Shown: positions 55,000 to 64,000 of the stretch, in pieces | Layout of the letters: each line of letters starts with the position of its first letter | How positions within the stretch are numbered: position 1 is the first letter of the stretch | NCBI RefSeq assembly: GCF_010015585.1 | Contig: NW_022985078.1 | Coordinates: forward strand, 124,001-188,000 | Reading direction: 5' to 3' | Length of the DNA stretch: 64,000 nt | DNA from: Eremomyces bilateralis CBS 781.70 | Lineage: Eukaryota > Ascomycota > Dothideomycetes > Eremomycetales > Eremomycetaceae | Made by a program: the position numbers and the translations under genes | Notes under the pieces: generated by a model | The model's input: only the letters and a program-made list of their open reading frames with translations | Told to the model about the DNA's origin: nothing | The model's database searches: none

Positions 55000-57765
55000 C
55001 AGGTGGGTCCAGGCAGGAGACTTGAGCGAGTTTGAGTGTACTCCAGTCTTACGTAATCGAGTCGCCCGGCTCTACTCACTACTCAGACGTCTCAGACTCA
55101 TCAGAGTCTGTCCGAGTCTCCGACACTCGCTACTCACACTCGTCTATAAGAACCTTGGTGAGTGTACCTGACCTGTAATTGCGCCAACCAAATGAAGTTC
55201 CAACTTTCCTTCCCGCTTATGTATAAACAGAGATTTCGTGGTAGTGAAGATGATGAGAAGGACGATAATCCATATTATACTACTTATCTACATAGCCTCC
55301 ATAAACGCCTGATGATAGATAATCCTCTCGAACTCCATATCACTGATAATCCCTTGCTTCAACCAATCCTGTAAGCAAATCAGTCTGTTCAACGTTTTTC
55401 CCTCCATCCGTGACCTTTCCGTATCAAGGAGTCTCCCACAAGCGGACCAAATCCGCTCCATATCAGCGGCTGAGGAAGGAGACGCGAAGAGGTCCAGAGC
55501 GATCTGGTATAGAGCGGGAAACCGCGTGCGATTAGCTACCCACCACGTAATAGGCGTATCAGTTTCCTCAGGGGGGTCTCGTAGATAGTCGGAGACCTTA
55601 TCGGGCGTGGAGATATTACGTGGTTCAAAATGAGGCGCGAGGGCCGCCTGGAAGGCCTTGTAGACCCTTTGGCGATCACCAGCAGTGGTCTCCTTCGAGG
55701 CCTTCGGTGCATTCTCTGCACCCGAATTGTTATCCCGTATCTTGGCCACGTCCTCGCGGAGTCTGCGTAGGAGCGCAACAGTCTTGTTGCTACTAGCTTC
55801 GGATTCGTCCAACCACGCCTTTTTGTATTTTGGGTGGAGGAGAAGGGCGAGTCTGTACGCAGGAATATCCTCCATCTTAGACCGGTATTCCCCCGCCTTA
55901 ACCAGGGCCGCTTGTATGGCACTTAGGAGCTCCTGGAGCTCCTGATTCCGTGAAAAATCCGCGAGGAAATCCTCCAGAGCCCGAATAATCATGAGAAGCA
56001 ATGGATACGCCTCCCAAAGGGCTCCTTTAGCACCATGGCCCGCATTCCCTTCCAGGATCCAGGTCGCATGCTTCATTGGTTCGTACAACTCGATGAGCTT
56101 CTCAAGGATACGCCAATCGTCGACGGTAAGACCCTGAAGGTGCTGATACCGCTCGCAGTATTGATCAACAGCGGCACGCAGCTTAATGGCTCGCTGGATC
56201 GAATCGTACCGCGAGTTCCACAGTGTGGCGTTCTCACGTACGATTCTGAGGGGCCGACCAGTCTTAATGGACTTTTCGTTGCCCGTCATATTCTCAATAA
56301 TATCAGTCTGTATCGCAAGGAACTCTTTCTCCTGTTTGGGACTCTTTTTGATATGACCAATGATAGCTTTAAGCTTGGCAATGGGTTCTATATCGGTATT
56401 GGTAGGGAACCCAGAATCGAAATCCGCGTAGCCTTCAGCCCCACCAGGTCGTATAGTATCAAGCCCATTGTCATTGTTGGCTTCGGTATCAGACGAGCGG
56501 TTCCTGGAAAGCTGCTGGCAAACTAAATTCACGATGTGGGTACTACAGCGTAAACACCTTCCCGACAAAGTGAGATTTAGGAGTTTCCCAAGCTCTTCAA
56601 CCGCGGTAGAGTTGTTTTCCGCATTATTAGACAATAGGAACGCAATCCTTGTCTGCATCTCGAACGTTTGGACAACCTTCGTAAGGAGCTGTGCAATATT
56701 GTCGCCGGTATGGGCACCTTCGATCTCCTCTAGCTGTAGGAGGATATTTTGTTGACGCGGTATTCCTTCCCCGGAGATGAAATGCGCCTCGACCCCAAGG
56801 AAAGAAAGGTCGTTCCCAGAGGTCCAGATGTCAAAAGACAGTGAAACATTGCTAAGACTCCGCGAGATCTTATGAGAAATGAGACAACGACATTCCTTGT
56901 ATGCGTGATCAATTCTTTTGCGCACAGACTTATGGTTGCGTACTCCCATCTCAACCTTTCCACCACTTAAAGACTCCATCAGCGCGTTGAAGCTGTTTGA
57001 CGAAGCCTGACGAAAAGGCACTCCATCAACCACTAGCCATTTCAGATAGGCTGTACGGGCGTTGAGGAAGGACCTCTGACGGTATCCTGTATAATCCTCC
57101 CACGATTCTGGATGACCTGGAGGGATAATCTTCGATCCATGCCTGAGAAAACCGTGATCGTTAATGAGATGTCGACGGGCATTAGAAGTAGCTGATATCG
57201 AATACATCTTGATATCGTTGATCGATTTCACTTGAAACCAGCATTTACGACAGACCCAGTACGGTATCTCTTCCTCTGTGTCGCCCGTTTTCCGTACTGT
57301 AAACCCCCAGTACCATATGGAGCTTGTTCGGTGTTTCTTCCGCATCGCTTGATGCGTTGGAGGAACGTCAACCGCATGCAGACCGTATTTGTCGAGCTGA
57401 TCTCGCAGGGGGACAAAATCTAGCAATTGGTCTGTTTCCATGGTATACGGGGTCTCCGACGCCGGGGTCGAGGAGTACGAGTCTGTATACGATGCCATAT
57501 TGATGTTATCCATGATCAGAATCTCGTTATTTTGAAATCTCACGGACTTTTGGTGAAACCGGTCCAAGACACAGACTTGAATTTCGGTGTTGAGCCACTA
57601 TACATTTGTGACATGAGCAATGAGCATCGAATTTCGACATGAAGCCGTCATTCCTATGTAATTCATACGGTTTTATAGCCATAACGAGCAAATCTGAGGT
57701 CCAAGTCGAGCAAGATTGGTAGACATGTATGGAAGAGGATTAGCGGGAGACTCACGACCCACCTG
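55000..57765 (-). mobile_element. hAT-superfamily DNA transposon
   Basis: An intact transposase frame (55288-57513) is bracketed by a short inverted repeat: CAGGTGGGTC at 55000-55009 and its complement GACCCACCTG at 57756-57765. CAG-starting, G-rich termini are normal for hAT elements. The left end is also full of short GAGT/ACTC motifs (55020-55150), as hAT subterminal regions are. The 8-base flanks (aaagaacc on the left, acttaaaa on the right) do not match, so either the ends are slightly misplaced or the target-site duplication has decayed or was lost by recombination. Confidence 0.65.
55288..57513 (-). CDS. hAT transposase, open reading frame intact
   Basis: A single open frame of 741 residues starts from the ATG at 57513 (MDNINMASYTDSYS). 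A TTG 54 bases upstream is in frame but not used. A BED-type zinc-finger-like region is visible (YWVCRKCWFQVKS with SNARRHLINDHGF). The catalytic RNase H-like core follows, with SLSFDIWTSGNDLSFLGVEA holding the first conserved Asp and GRCLRCSTHIVNLVCQQLSR matching the family's CxxH block. IVRENATLWNSRYDSIQRAI is the W-rich block. The C-terminal dimerisation domain reads FPALYQIALDLFASPSSAAD and MERIWSACGRLLDTERSRM. Such enzymes cut the element out and join it at a new site. No stop or frame break is seen, so this could be a recent or still active copy. The active-site acidic residues should be confirmed by alignment. Confidence 0.9.
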   Translation of the reverse strand: MDNINMASYTDSYSSTPASETPYTMETDQLLDFVPLRDQLDKYGLHAVDVPPTHQAMRKKHRTSSIWYWGFTVRKTGDTEEEIPYWVCRKCWFQVKSINDIKMYSISATSNARRHLINDHGFLRHGSKIIPPGHPESWEDYTGYRQRSFLNARTAYLKWLVVDGVPFRQASSNSFNALMESLSGGKVEMGVRNHKSVRKRIDHAYKECRCLISHKISRSLSNVSLSFDIWTSGNDLSFLGVEAHFISGEGIPRQQNILLQLEEIEGAHTGDNIAQLLTKVVQTFEMQTRIAFLLSNNAENNSTAVEELGKLLNLTLSGRCLRCSTHIVNLVCQQLSRNRSSDTEANNDNGLDTIRPGGAEGYADFDSGFPTNTDIEPIAKLKAIIGHIKKSPKQEKEFLAIQTDIIENMTGNEKSIKTGRPLRIVRENATLWNSRYDSIQRAIKLRAAVDQYCERYQHLQGLTVDDWRILEKLIELYEPMKHATWILEGNAGHGAKGALWEAYPLLLMIIRALEDFLADFSRNQELQELLSAIQAALVKAGEYRSKMEDIPAYRLALLLHPKYKKAWLDESEASSNKTVALLRRLREDVAKIRDNNSGAENAPKASKETTAGDRQRVYKAFQAALAPHFEPRNISTPDKVSDYLRDPPEETDTPITWWVANRTRFPALYQIALDLFASPSSAADMERIWSACGRLLDTERSRMEGKTLNRLICLQDWLKQGIISDMEFERIIYHQAFMEAM

Positions 57766-58381
57766 ACTTAAAACAAGTCTTGAGCGAGTATATAGGTAAA
57801 CTAAGTGCGTGGCTCAATTCAGGAGAGAAAGATTTCTCTTGGATGAAAGTTTACAAGAAAAGGAAAGCTTTTGGGTATCTAAAAGATTCTGGAGGACTAA
57901 AATAGCTTCATTTAGAAATGAAAATGTGGTTGTGCATATCCTCCGGCATTCCTCGTCCTCATAGACGCCCTACACAAAGAAGTACCAGAGAGACGCTCGA
58001 CTTGCACGTTTTAGAACAGCAATTATTAGTGCCAAACACGCTGAAATGAAAGACAAACAGTGGAGCTGGATGACTTGTACTGGAACAGGGTTTGAATGGA
58101 AATGTAGTAAAACCTCAGTATCCAGACCGCAATTTTTTCCGTCCACGGGAAGCTTCACAGATAATTCATCCCCAGTCCAGGCGTATATCCAATTCAGTCA
58201 TACCGAATGTGCTCTGTGCTCTTGAGTAGCAACCATTACGTCAGATGCCCGCGTGAGTCCTGTTAAACCATGCCCATTACCATGACTCATAGGCTCAAAC
58301 ATTCTTCACTCCTATCTTACCCCATATCCCACAATTCTCCCTCAAAACCTTCCCATTTACCCTAGCAGGATGCGAAACCCC
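57766..58381. other. Intergenic, no supported gene
   Basis: 616 bases with short ORFs only. The region separates the hAT element from the DUF6640 gene. Confidence 0.5.
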
Positions 58382-58864
58382 CTACGCCACAATCCTCCCC
58401 CTCTCCAACCACCACCCCACCACTGTCATCGACAACAATACTGTATCCAACATCGGCTGCGGCGCCTCACTCATCTTCCACGGATTGTTCGGCGGATCCA
58501 CCAAACTACTCCCCGGATAAAACGCCGCACTCGCCTGCGTCACCCAATACAAACTCGCCACCACCGCCGCGGTGTCGACATCCATCTTCCGCTGCTGCTT
58601 AGCGAGCTGCTCCTCCGCGGTGGCTTTACCCTTGGCGGAAGGGACGGCGAAGGGGAGGTGGGCGGAGCGGAACTGATAGTAGGCGGTGAGGAGGCCGAGG
58701 AGGAGGCCCATGGACATGGTTTGGCCGTTGTGGAATTTGGCATGGGGCGGCCAGCTGGGGTTGTGGATGTGGGTTTCGTTCCAATCGGCGAGGTAGCAGC
58801 CGGTGGAGGTGAAGAGGGCGACGAGGGCGAGGAGGATGTTGCCAGGGGTGAGGTAGGGGGCCAT
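58382..58864 (-). CDS. Small four-helix membrane protein, DUF6640 family
   Basis: A single exon of 160 residues on the minus strand starts at the ATG at 58864 (MAPYLTPGNILLALVALFTS). The open frame extends upstream to 59014, but the first ATG in good family position is this one. Four hydrophobic segments are visible: ILLALVALFTSTGCYLADWN, TMSMGLLLGLLTAYYQFRSA, AAVVASLYWVTQASAAFYPG and LDTVLLSMTVVGWWLERG. The conserved stretch between the first two, ETHIHNPSWPPHAKFHNGQT, with several His, Asn and Trp residues, is the signature I associate with DUF6640. The family is found in fungi and its function is unknown. The His-rich polar loop could bind a metal or cofactor at the membrane, which is speculation. 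Confidence 0.8.
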   Translation of the reverse strand: MAPYLTPGNILLALVALFTSTGCYLADWNETHIHNPSWPPHAKFHNGQTMSMGLLLGLLTAYYQFRSAHLPFAVPSAKGKATAEEQLAKQQRKMDVDTAAVVASLYWVTQASAAFYPGSSLVDPPNNPWKMSEAPQPMLDTVLLSMTVVGWWLERGRIVA

Positions 58865-59553
58865 GCTGAGGCTTATTTCGACTTCTCCTTCACTTCGTGT
58901 TTTGGACACAGGTTCGCAACGCTGGTACTGAATCTGATATGCTAGGTCTTCAGATAGGATCGGAATCGGAATGATTTTTGGTGTTGTTTGCTCAACGACA
59001 GGTGCTTCGAGCATCCAGTTTCAGGGGCTCGGCTTTTGTTAGTCGGATGCTGAAGATTTGGGAGTGCAAGAAATCCTAAATATAAGGCTTAGTGCGGTTG
59101 CCCGCCTTCTTCCGCGATCTGCAAGCTTCCGGTTCATCGGTTACACAGGGTTGGTCATGGTCATGGTCTCGATGCGGCCCGGTTGTACAGTCGGGACCGG
59201 GGATGTCCGTGCATTAATAATAAGGATAAGTTAGTTAACTAAGTTAAGTTAAGTTAATAGTAAGCACTAGTTAAGCCACTCCATCCCTGAGCTGAATGAA
59301 AGGTTTCCTATGATGTTATGCCGGTAACCACTGGACTGTTGAGGAAACAGGAACCTTGCTAATACTTCAATATATGTCATTCTAGTAGCATCGGAAGTAA
59401 GTTGAATCAGAAACTAATAATACCGGGGACGTCTGCTCAACTTCAAGATATTCGAATGCACACACCTGAAACACTCTTCTCCAAAACGGGTATATCGCAA
59501 TTTGGTAATCGTAAAGGAACCAAAGTAGCCTACCAACGTTATTCCAAAGTTGT
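58865..59553. other. Intergenic with an AT-rich palindromic tract
   Basis: No supported gene. At 59221-59260 there is a TTAA-rich stretch with the perfect 12-bp palindrome TTAGTTAACTAA (59231-59242) followed by repeated AAGTT units. Confidence 0.5.
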
Positions 59554-60316
59554 TTAGCTCATGATAAATTTCAAAGCCATCTGTCCATGCCACTCATGGA
59601 AGCACTCCCCCCTGATTGTCATCGTGTATCGCGGAAGAGGGCGCCAGAGTCCAATACTGGTGAGTTCCATCAACCTATGATTCCATGAAATCCGAGAACC
59701 GTTCGGGATGGAAAGATCGACACAATGCCATCCAGCTAGAAGCTCGTTTCCAGTCTTACTAGGCATTCCGCGACCGTTGATGACAGTTGCTGTCAAGCCA
59801 TAAGCATCATGCCACTCTGTAGGTCTTCCAGGGTATATATTCGATGCAGGAACAACAAGCCTTGTTTGTTGCTAAGAAGGATCCCGAAGATCATTCTCCC
59901 TTGATCCTGGTGCGCTGTGGACTATTAGCTTCAAATAGGTCGCGCCTTGTACGCTATGAACAATTTGCGTTCTTCGGGGAACTTACCTTCGACTGGAGCC
60001 GGCAAGTTGTACTCCACACCTCGACCATCGATCTAGCGGTACGTAAACCAGGAAAATCCTGGCCCGAGTGGAGTTCCATCTGTTGGCGAACACGGTCCCA
60101 CACGACAGAGCCAGCATGTTGAAACGCATTCTTGGCTATACGGACGGCATCTGGTAGATTCTCACCTACCATGTTCACAGAAGTGTGGCTGTCATGTACC
60201 AATCGGTCCCCATCACCCTCTAGCTCGGAGATCAACTCCTGAGCGCCTTTGACCAGGGGATCGTGGTCGTTATGAAATTCCATGTTTGCGATACTGAAAG
60301 AGGAGGGATTGTTCAT
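59554..60316 (-). CDS. Unrecognised two-exon gene
   Basis: Minus-strand exons 60316-59987 and 59871-59554 join at phase 0 through a 115-base intron with GTAAGT donor and CTTAG acceptor, giving 215 residues. I do not recognise the protein. The N-terminal half (MEFHNDHDPLVKGAQELISE, then DAVRIAKNAFQHAGSVVWDR) is charged and mostly helical. The second half (DAYGLTATVINGRGMPSKTG, LLAGWHCVDLSIPNGSRISW, TSIGLWRPLPRYTMTIRGEC) is beta-rich with many Trp, Gly and Pro residues and looks like a compact folded domain. No signal peptide or membrane segment follows the chosen start, although open frame upstream (to 60469) contains a hydrophobic stretch and could be another exon. The coherent composition on both sides of the junction argues that it is real. 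The start and any upstream exons remain unsure. Confidence 0.5.
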
Positions 60317-61060
60317 TTCTTGCTGAGAGAGATGAAAGGTGACCACCAGTGCATTAACCACTGCAAAAGGGAACGTAAGAACTGCATCCTGAACCAGCAA
60401 GCTGCAAAGAAAACAAATGAGAGATGACTCGCAACCAAGTATTGTAGGGCGCTCAGCGTTTGATTGCAACGAAAGTAACCAGATTCAATGAGATAAAAGT
60501 TGCCGAATGGAAGTGTCGTTGGCGAGACCGGTAGAACATTACGAATAGTCGTCCTATACTTCGAGGCCCAACCCCTCTAGCCTACTCCCGAGATCAATGA
60601 GATAGAAATCAACACCCATCATGATCGAAGACAGGTCAAACCAGAATATAATGCGAAGAAATAAAACTTCAGACAAGAACAGCCTCCAGAGAGTCGTGAT
60701 CAAAGATGTGAAGTCGGTGATTCTACGCTGCATAGTCATGATCGAACATCCATAATGTACGCACTCTCGGGTGGGTTGCATCTATGATGCAAGTCAAACT
60801 GATACAACCGGGGACTTGAAACCTATTTCCTTCTACTCATCTGGTGAACCAGGGACAATCTCTGGCGTCATAGTTGGAGTCATTAAGGGCGGAGAAGGCG
60901 GTTCCATGAGCTCAACAGTGTCACCAAGACCGCACAGCTCAGGTTCGGAATAGCGGTTGGTTACTTGGTTTTCGAAACCGAGTTGATTGGAGATCTCGGA
61001 TGTCTTCGGCGCTGTTTCGTGTCGCTTTGTTAGTGATCTGTTATTGTAAACATCCAAGCC
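60317..61060. other. Unassigned region with a small minus-strand ORF
   Basis: An ATG-started minus-strand ORF at 61057-60833 (74 residues) ends in a Pro/Thr-rich tail (EPPSPPLMTPTMTPEIVPGS). It could be a first exon of the gene at 59554-60316 or chance. I could not connect them with a clear splice pair. Confidence 0.25.
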
Positions 61061-61412
61061 TTTGTGGGGTTGATCAGGAAATGGTCAACACGTGATGGTT
61101 ATCACGGGATGGCCATCTCGTGTTCGACAGGGATATCTCGTGATCCAGGCTGACGTCGCCTCTCATTGGTCGGGCCGCACTCCAGTGACGTGAGACGACT
61201 TGGCACTTGGTGGAGGGACTTGGTGGAAGTGACTGGCACATTCCCGTCAACTCCAACTTCGTCAAGTCGCATATTATTAACCCTCGATCATACCACTTGG
61301 CACGAGCACCTTCAAGTCTTTTCCGTGGTTCGACGTCCTCGAGAATAAAACCACTTGTCCATGTATCTCACTTTCTCTTCGACCATCTTATATTTACAAT
61401 ACCACAATCATC
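61061..61412 (+). promoter_or_regulatory. HSP104 promoter region
   Basis: The 350 bases before the HSP104 start hold several ordered motifs. A perfect inverted repeat CGTGAT-ggtt-ATCACG lies at 61091-61106. Two nearly parallel GGGAT...ATCTCGTG units follow (61106-61142). Then a CRE-like TGACGTC (61151-61157), an inverted CCAAT box (ATTGG, 61165-61169) and a second TGACGTG (61186-61192) occur. An imperfect heat-shock-element-like cluster, read on minus as TTCtcGAGgacgtcGAA, sits near 61330-61347. I infer stress control from gene identity. The individual sites are unproven. Confidence 0.5.
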
Positions 61413-64000
61413 ATGGCTCATGATATGAAGTTTACTGACCGGGCTCAAAATGCCCTGGTTGATGCCCAAGACCTGGCGAAGGAATACGCCCACACACAAC
61501 TCCAGCCTCTTCATCTGGCCGTTTCACTCATCGGCACTCAGTCAGAGCCGACGCTGTTATGGCAGGTGGTGGAGAAAGCCAATGGAGATCCACAAGCCTT
61601 CGAGCGAGCACTAAAGAGAGCCCTTGTTCGGCAACCCTCTCAAGATCCCCCTCCAGACACCACGTCGATATCGCCTGGCTTTGCGAAAGTCCTGCGATCC
61701 GCCAATGACCTCTCGAGAACGCAAAAGGACAGCTTCGTCGCTGTCGACCATCTCATCCAGAGTATGGTGCAAGACGCCAGCATCCAGCGATGCCTTGCAG
61801 ATGCGAACGTGCCGAAAACCGGCCTCATCGACGCTGCTATTCAGCAAATCCGAGGCACGCGAAGGATTGACTCAAAGACTGCCGATGAGGCAGATTCTAG
61901 CGAGGGGGAAGAGAACCTGAAGAAGTTCACCATCGATATGACCCACTCGGCACGAGAAGGCAAGATTGATCCGGTCATCGGTCGAGAAGAGGAGATCAGG
62001 CGAGTCATCCGGATATTGTCACGAAGAACGAAGAACAATCCCGTCCTTATTGGTGAACCGGGCGTGGGAAAAACAACAGTCGTGGAAGGCCTGGCTCTCC
62101 GGATCGACAAGAAAGATGTTCCAGCAAACTTGGCGAACTGCAGACTGCTCTCATTGGACGTCGGTGCCTTGGTTGCTGGCAGCAAATACCGTGGAGAGTT
62201 CGAGGAGCGGATGAAGGGTGTTTTGAAGGAGATTGAAGAGTCAAAGGACGTCATTGTTCTCTTCGTGGACGAAATTCACCTCCTCATGGGTGCCGGTTCG
62301 AGCGGAGAGGGCGGCATGGACGCAGCCAACCTGCTCAAGCCCATGCTGGCTCGTGGTCAACTTCACTGCATCGGCGCCACTACCCTTGGCGAATATCGAA
62401 AATACATCGAAAAAGACGCGGCCTTCGAACGACGTTTCCAACAAGTTATGGTCAAAGAACCTACCATTCCCGAGACGGTCTCCATTCTGCGTGGGTTAAA
62501 AGAGAGGTATGAGAACCACCACGGTGTCACTATCCTGGATGGTGCCATTGTCTCAGCGGCTACATTAGCAGCTCGATACCTCACCCAACGACGACTCCCG
62601 GACTCTGCCGTGGATCTCATCGACGAGGCCGCTGCTGCTGTCAGAGTGACCCGCGAGTCGCAACCGGAAGCCATCGACAACCTCGAGCGCAAACTTCGGC
62701 AGTTGGAAATCGAGATCCACGCCCTAGGCCGCGAGAAGGATGAAGCGGCGAAAGCTCGTCTGGCTGATGCGAAACTTGAGGCCAAGAACGTGCTCGAAGA
62801 GCTCGAACCTCTTCGTGCCAAATACACGAAAGAAAAAGGGCGCGCGGATGAGATCCACCAAGCCAAGTTACGACTCGAAGAGCTGGAACGGAAGATGGAA
62901 CGAGCGGAGAACTTGCGCGACCTGGCTCAGGCTTCGGATTTGAAATACGGAGCCATCCCTGACCTCAAGGCCCGGATCGCAACGCTTGAGAATGAGAAGT
63001 TGAAAGCCGAGGCGGAGATGATGAGCCATCGTGGCACAGGAGGAGGGGAGCCACTCCTGGCCGATGCCGTTGGGCCGGAGCAGATCAACGAGATCGTCGC
63101 TCGCTGGACCGGCATCCCCGTCACCCGACTCAAGACGACGGAGAAGGAGAAGCTGCTCCACATGGAACAAGTTCTCGGCCGCATCGTTGTCGGCCAGCCC
63201 GAAGCCGTCAAATCAGTTTCGAACGCCATCCGACTGCAGCGATCCGGCCTCGCTAACCCGAACCAACCCCCCTCTTTCCTCTTCTGCGGCCCCTCCGGAA
63301 CCGGTAAGACGCTCCTCACCAAAGCTCTCGCCGAATTCCTCTTCGACGATCCCAAGTCCATGATCCGCTTCGACATGTCCGAGTACCAAGAACGGCACTC
63401 CCTGTCCCGCATGATCGGCGCGCCCCCTGGCTACGTCGGCCACGACGCCGGCGGCCAACTCACGGAAGCCCTCCGCCGCCGCCCCTTCTCCATCCTCCTC
63501 TTCGACGAGGTCGAGAAAGCCGCCAAGGAAGTCCTCACCGTCCTCCTCCAGCTCATGGACGACGGTCGCATCACCGACGGTCAAGGCCGCGTCGTCGACG
63601 CCAAGAACTGCATCGTCGTCATGACCTCCAACCTCGGCGCCGAGTTCCTCGCTCGCCCCAGCCGCCCTGACGGGAAAATCGACCCCACCACCAAAGAGCT
63701 CGTCATGGGCGCCCTGCGGAACTACTTCCTCCCGGAGTTTCTCAACCGCATCTCTAGCACCGTCATCTTCAACCGCCTCACGAAGCGCGAGATCCGCAAG
63801 ATCGTCGACGTCCGCCTCGTCGAAATCCAGAAGCGCCTCGCGGCGAATGGCCGCAACGTGCAGATCGACCTCAACACCGAGGTGCGCGACTACCTCGGGT
63901 CCGCGGGCTACTCACCCGCGTACGGCGCGCGGCCACTGGCGCGGCTGATCGAGAAGGAGATCCTGAACCGGCTTGCGGTGCTGATCCTGCGCGGAAGCAT
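61413..64000 (+). CDS. HSP104: Protein disaggregase HSP104 (ClpB family), 3' end outside the window
   Basis: From the ATG at 61413 (MAHDMKFTDRAQNALVDAQD) a single open frame runs 862 codons to the window edge without a stop, so only the C-terminal end is missing. It is a cytosolic hexameric AAA+ chaperone that pulls polypeptides from aggregates with Hsp70 help and gives thermotolerance. An N-terminal Clp domain covers about 1-150. NBD1 has Walker A GEPGVGKTT (about 213-221) and Walker B VLFVDEIHLL. The coiled-coil middle domain (about 410-530) is charged, for example LERKLRQLEIEIHALGREKD. NBD2 has Walker A GPSGTGKT (about 626-633) and Walker B ILLFDEVEKA, plus SEYQERHSLSRMIGAPPGYV. The pore loop KYRGEFEERMKG region is kept. 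It has no introns, as is common for heat-shock genes. Lack of a transit peptide argues against mitochondrial HSP78, which also lacks the full N-terminal domain. Confidence 0.95.
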   Translation, partial: MAHDMKFTDRAQNALVDAQDLAKEYAHTQLQPLHLAVSLIGTQSEPTLLWQVVEKANGDPQAFERALKRALVRQPSQDPPPDTTSISPGFAKVLRSANDLSRTQKDSFVAVDHLIQSMVQDASIQRCLADANVPKTGLIDAAIQQIRGTRRIDSKTADEADSSEGEENLKKFTIDMTHSAREGKIDPVIGREEEIRRVIRILSRRTKNNPVLIGEPGVGKTTVVEGLALRIDKKDVPANLANCRLLSLDVGALVAGSKYRGEFEERMKGVLKEIEESKDVIVLFVDEIHLLMGAGSSGEGGMDAANLLKPMLARGQLHCIGATTLGEYRKYIEKDAAFERRFQQVMVKEPTIPETVSILRGLKERYENHHGVTILDGAIVSAATLAARYLTQRRLPDSAVDLIDEAAAAVRVTRESQPEAIDNLERKLRQLEIEIHALGREKDEAAKARLADAKLEAKNVLEELEPLRAKYTKEKGRADEIHQAKLRLEELERKMERAENLRDLAQASDLKYGAIPDLKARIATLENEKLKAEAEMMSHRGTGGGEPLLADAVGPEQINEIVARWTGIPVTRLKTTEKEKLLHMEQVLGRIVVGQPEAVKSVSNAIRLQRSGLANPNQPPSFLFCGPSGTGKTLLTKALAEFLFDDPKSMIRFDMSEYQERHSLSRMIGAPPGYVGHDAGGQLTEALRRRPFSILLFDEVEKAAKEVLTVLLQLMDDGRITDGQGRVVDAKNCIVVMTSNLGAEFLARPSRPDGKIDPTTKELVMGALRNYFLPEFLNRISSTVIFNRLTKREIRKIVDVRLVEIQKRLAANGRNVQIDLNTEVRDYLGSAGYSPAYGARPLARLIEKEILNRLAVLILRGS

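Noticed and set aside
55018-57790. Shared CTTGAGCGAGT at both sides of the hAT element as its terminal repeat
   Set aside because: The two copies are in direct, not inverted, orientation, so they cannot be the terminal inverted repeats. CAGGTGGGTC is the better candidate.

Overview
The window is nuclear DNA of a filamentous ascomycete (Pezizomycotina). The evidence is short GT-AG introns of about 48-125 nt, moderately GC-rich coding sequence, a set of conserved fungal proteins (CTK2-like cyclin, PRS1, BST1, DRS1, YSH1, TAF4, LHS1, HSP104), and lineage-typical families such as a HET-domain protein, a DUF4045/gelsolin-like protein and a DUF6640 protein. I cannot fix the class or genus from sequence alone. 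I see no rRNA, tRNA, CRISPR array, retrovirus-like or other virus-derived element.

Layout. 1-249: remnant of a pogo/Fot1-like DNA transposon on the minus strand. 1694-6614: convergent pair of a CTD-kinase cyclin (+) and a SulP transporter with STAS domain (-). 7440-8160: decayed DUF7924-like gene. 9257-9814: small acetyltransferase. 10340-12236: five-exon PRPP synthetase of the PRS1 type. 12237-21623: gene-poor stretch with only weak ORFs and two small repeats. 21624-22328: tubby/LURP-one-like protein interrupted by a 40-N assembly gap beside a GGAGGT microsatellite. 23407-23779: small ABM-fold protein behind a TATA box. 24954-34662: GPI inositol deacylase BST1, a HET-domain protein and the ribosome-biogenesis helicase DRS1, all on the plus strand. 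34947-39961: very long DUF4045/gelsolin-like protein (-). 41588-44052: large GNAT-like protein (+) with a repeat-bearing leader. 45402-50883: YSH1 (-) and TAF4 (+), head to head over a short shared promoter. 51325-54364: ER chaperone LHS1 (-) ending in HDEL. 54697-57765: a MITE-like inverted repeat and a hAT element with an open transposase. 58382-60316: DUF6640 membrane protein and an unrecognised two-exon gene. 61413-64000: 5' part of HSP104.

How the genes relate. There are no operons. Many genes are convergent with short 3' spacers (CTK2/SulP, DRS1/gelsolin-like, TAF4/LHS1) or divergent (YSH1/TAF4, gelsolin-like/GNAT-like). By family knowledge CTK2, TAF4 and YSH1 act successively in RNA polymerase II transcription and 3'-end processing. 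BST1 and LHS1 work in the ER on GPI-anchored and other secretory proteins, and LHS1 and HSP104 are chaperones. No dedicated new multi-gene system is evident. The items most worth a second look are the intact hAT transposase with its neighbouring MITE, the structured repeat leader before the GNAT-like gene, the ambiguous 5' end of TAF4, the orphan gene at 59554-60316, and the promoter architecture of HSP104.

Exon boundaries were inferred by eye from GT-AG signals, phase continuity and family fit. They are not supported by transcript data.
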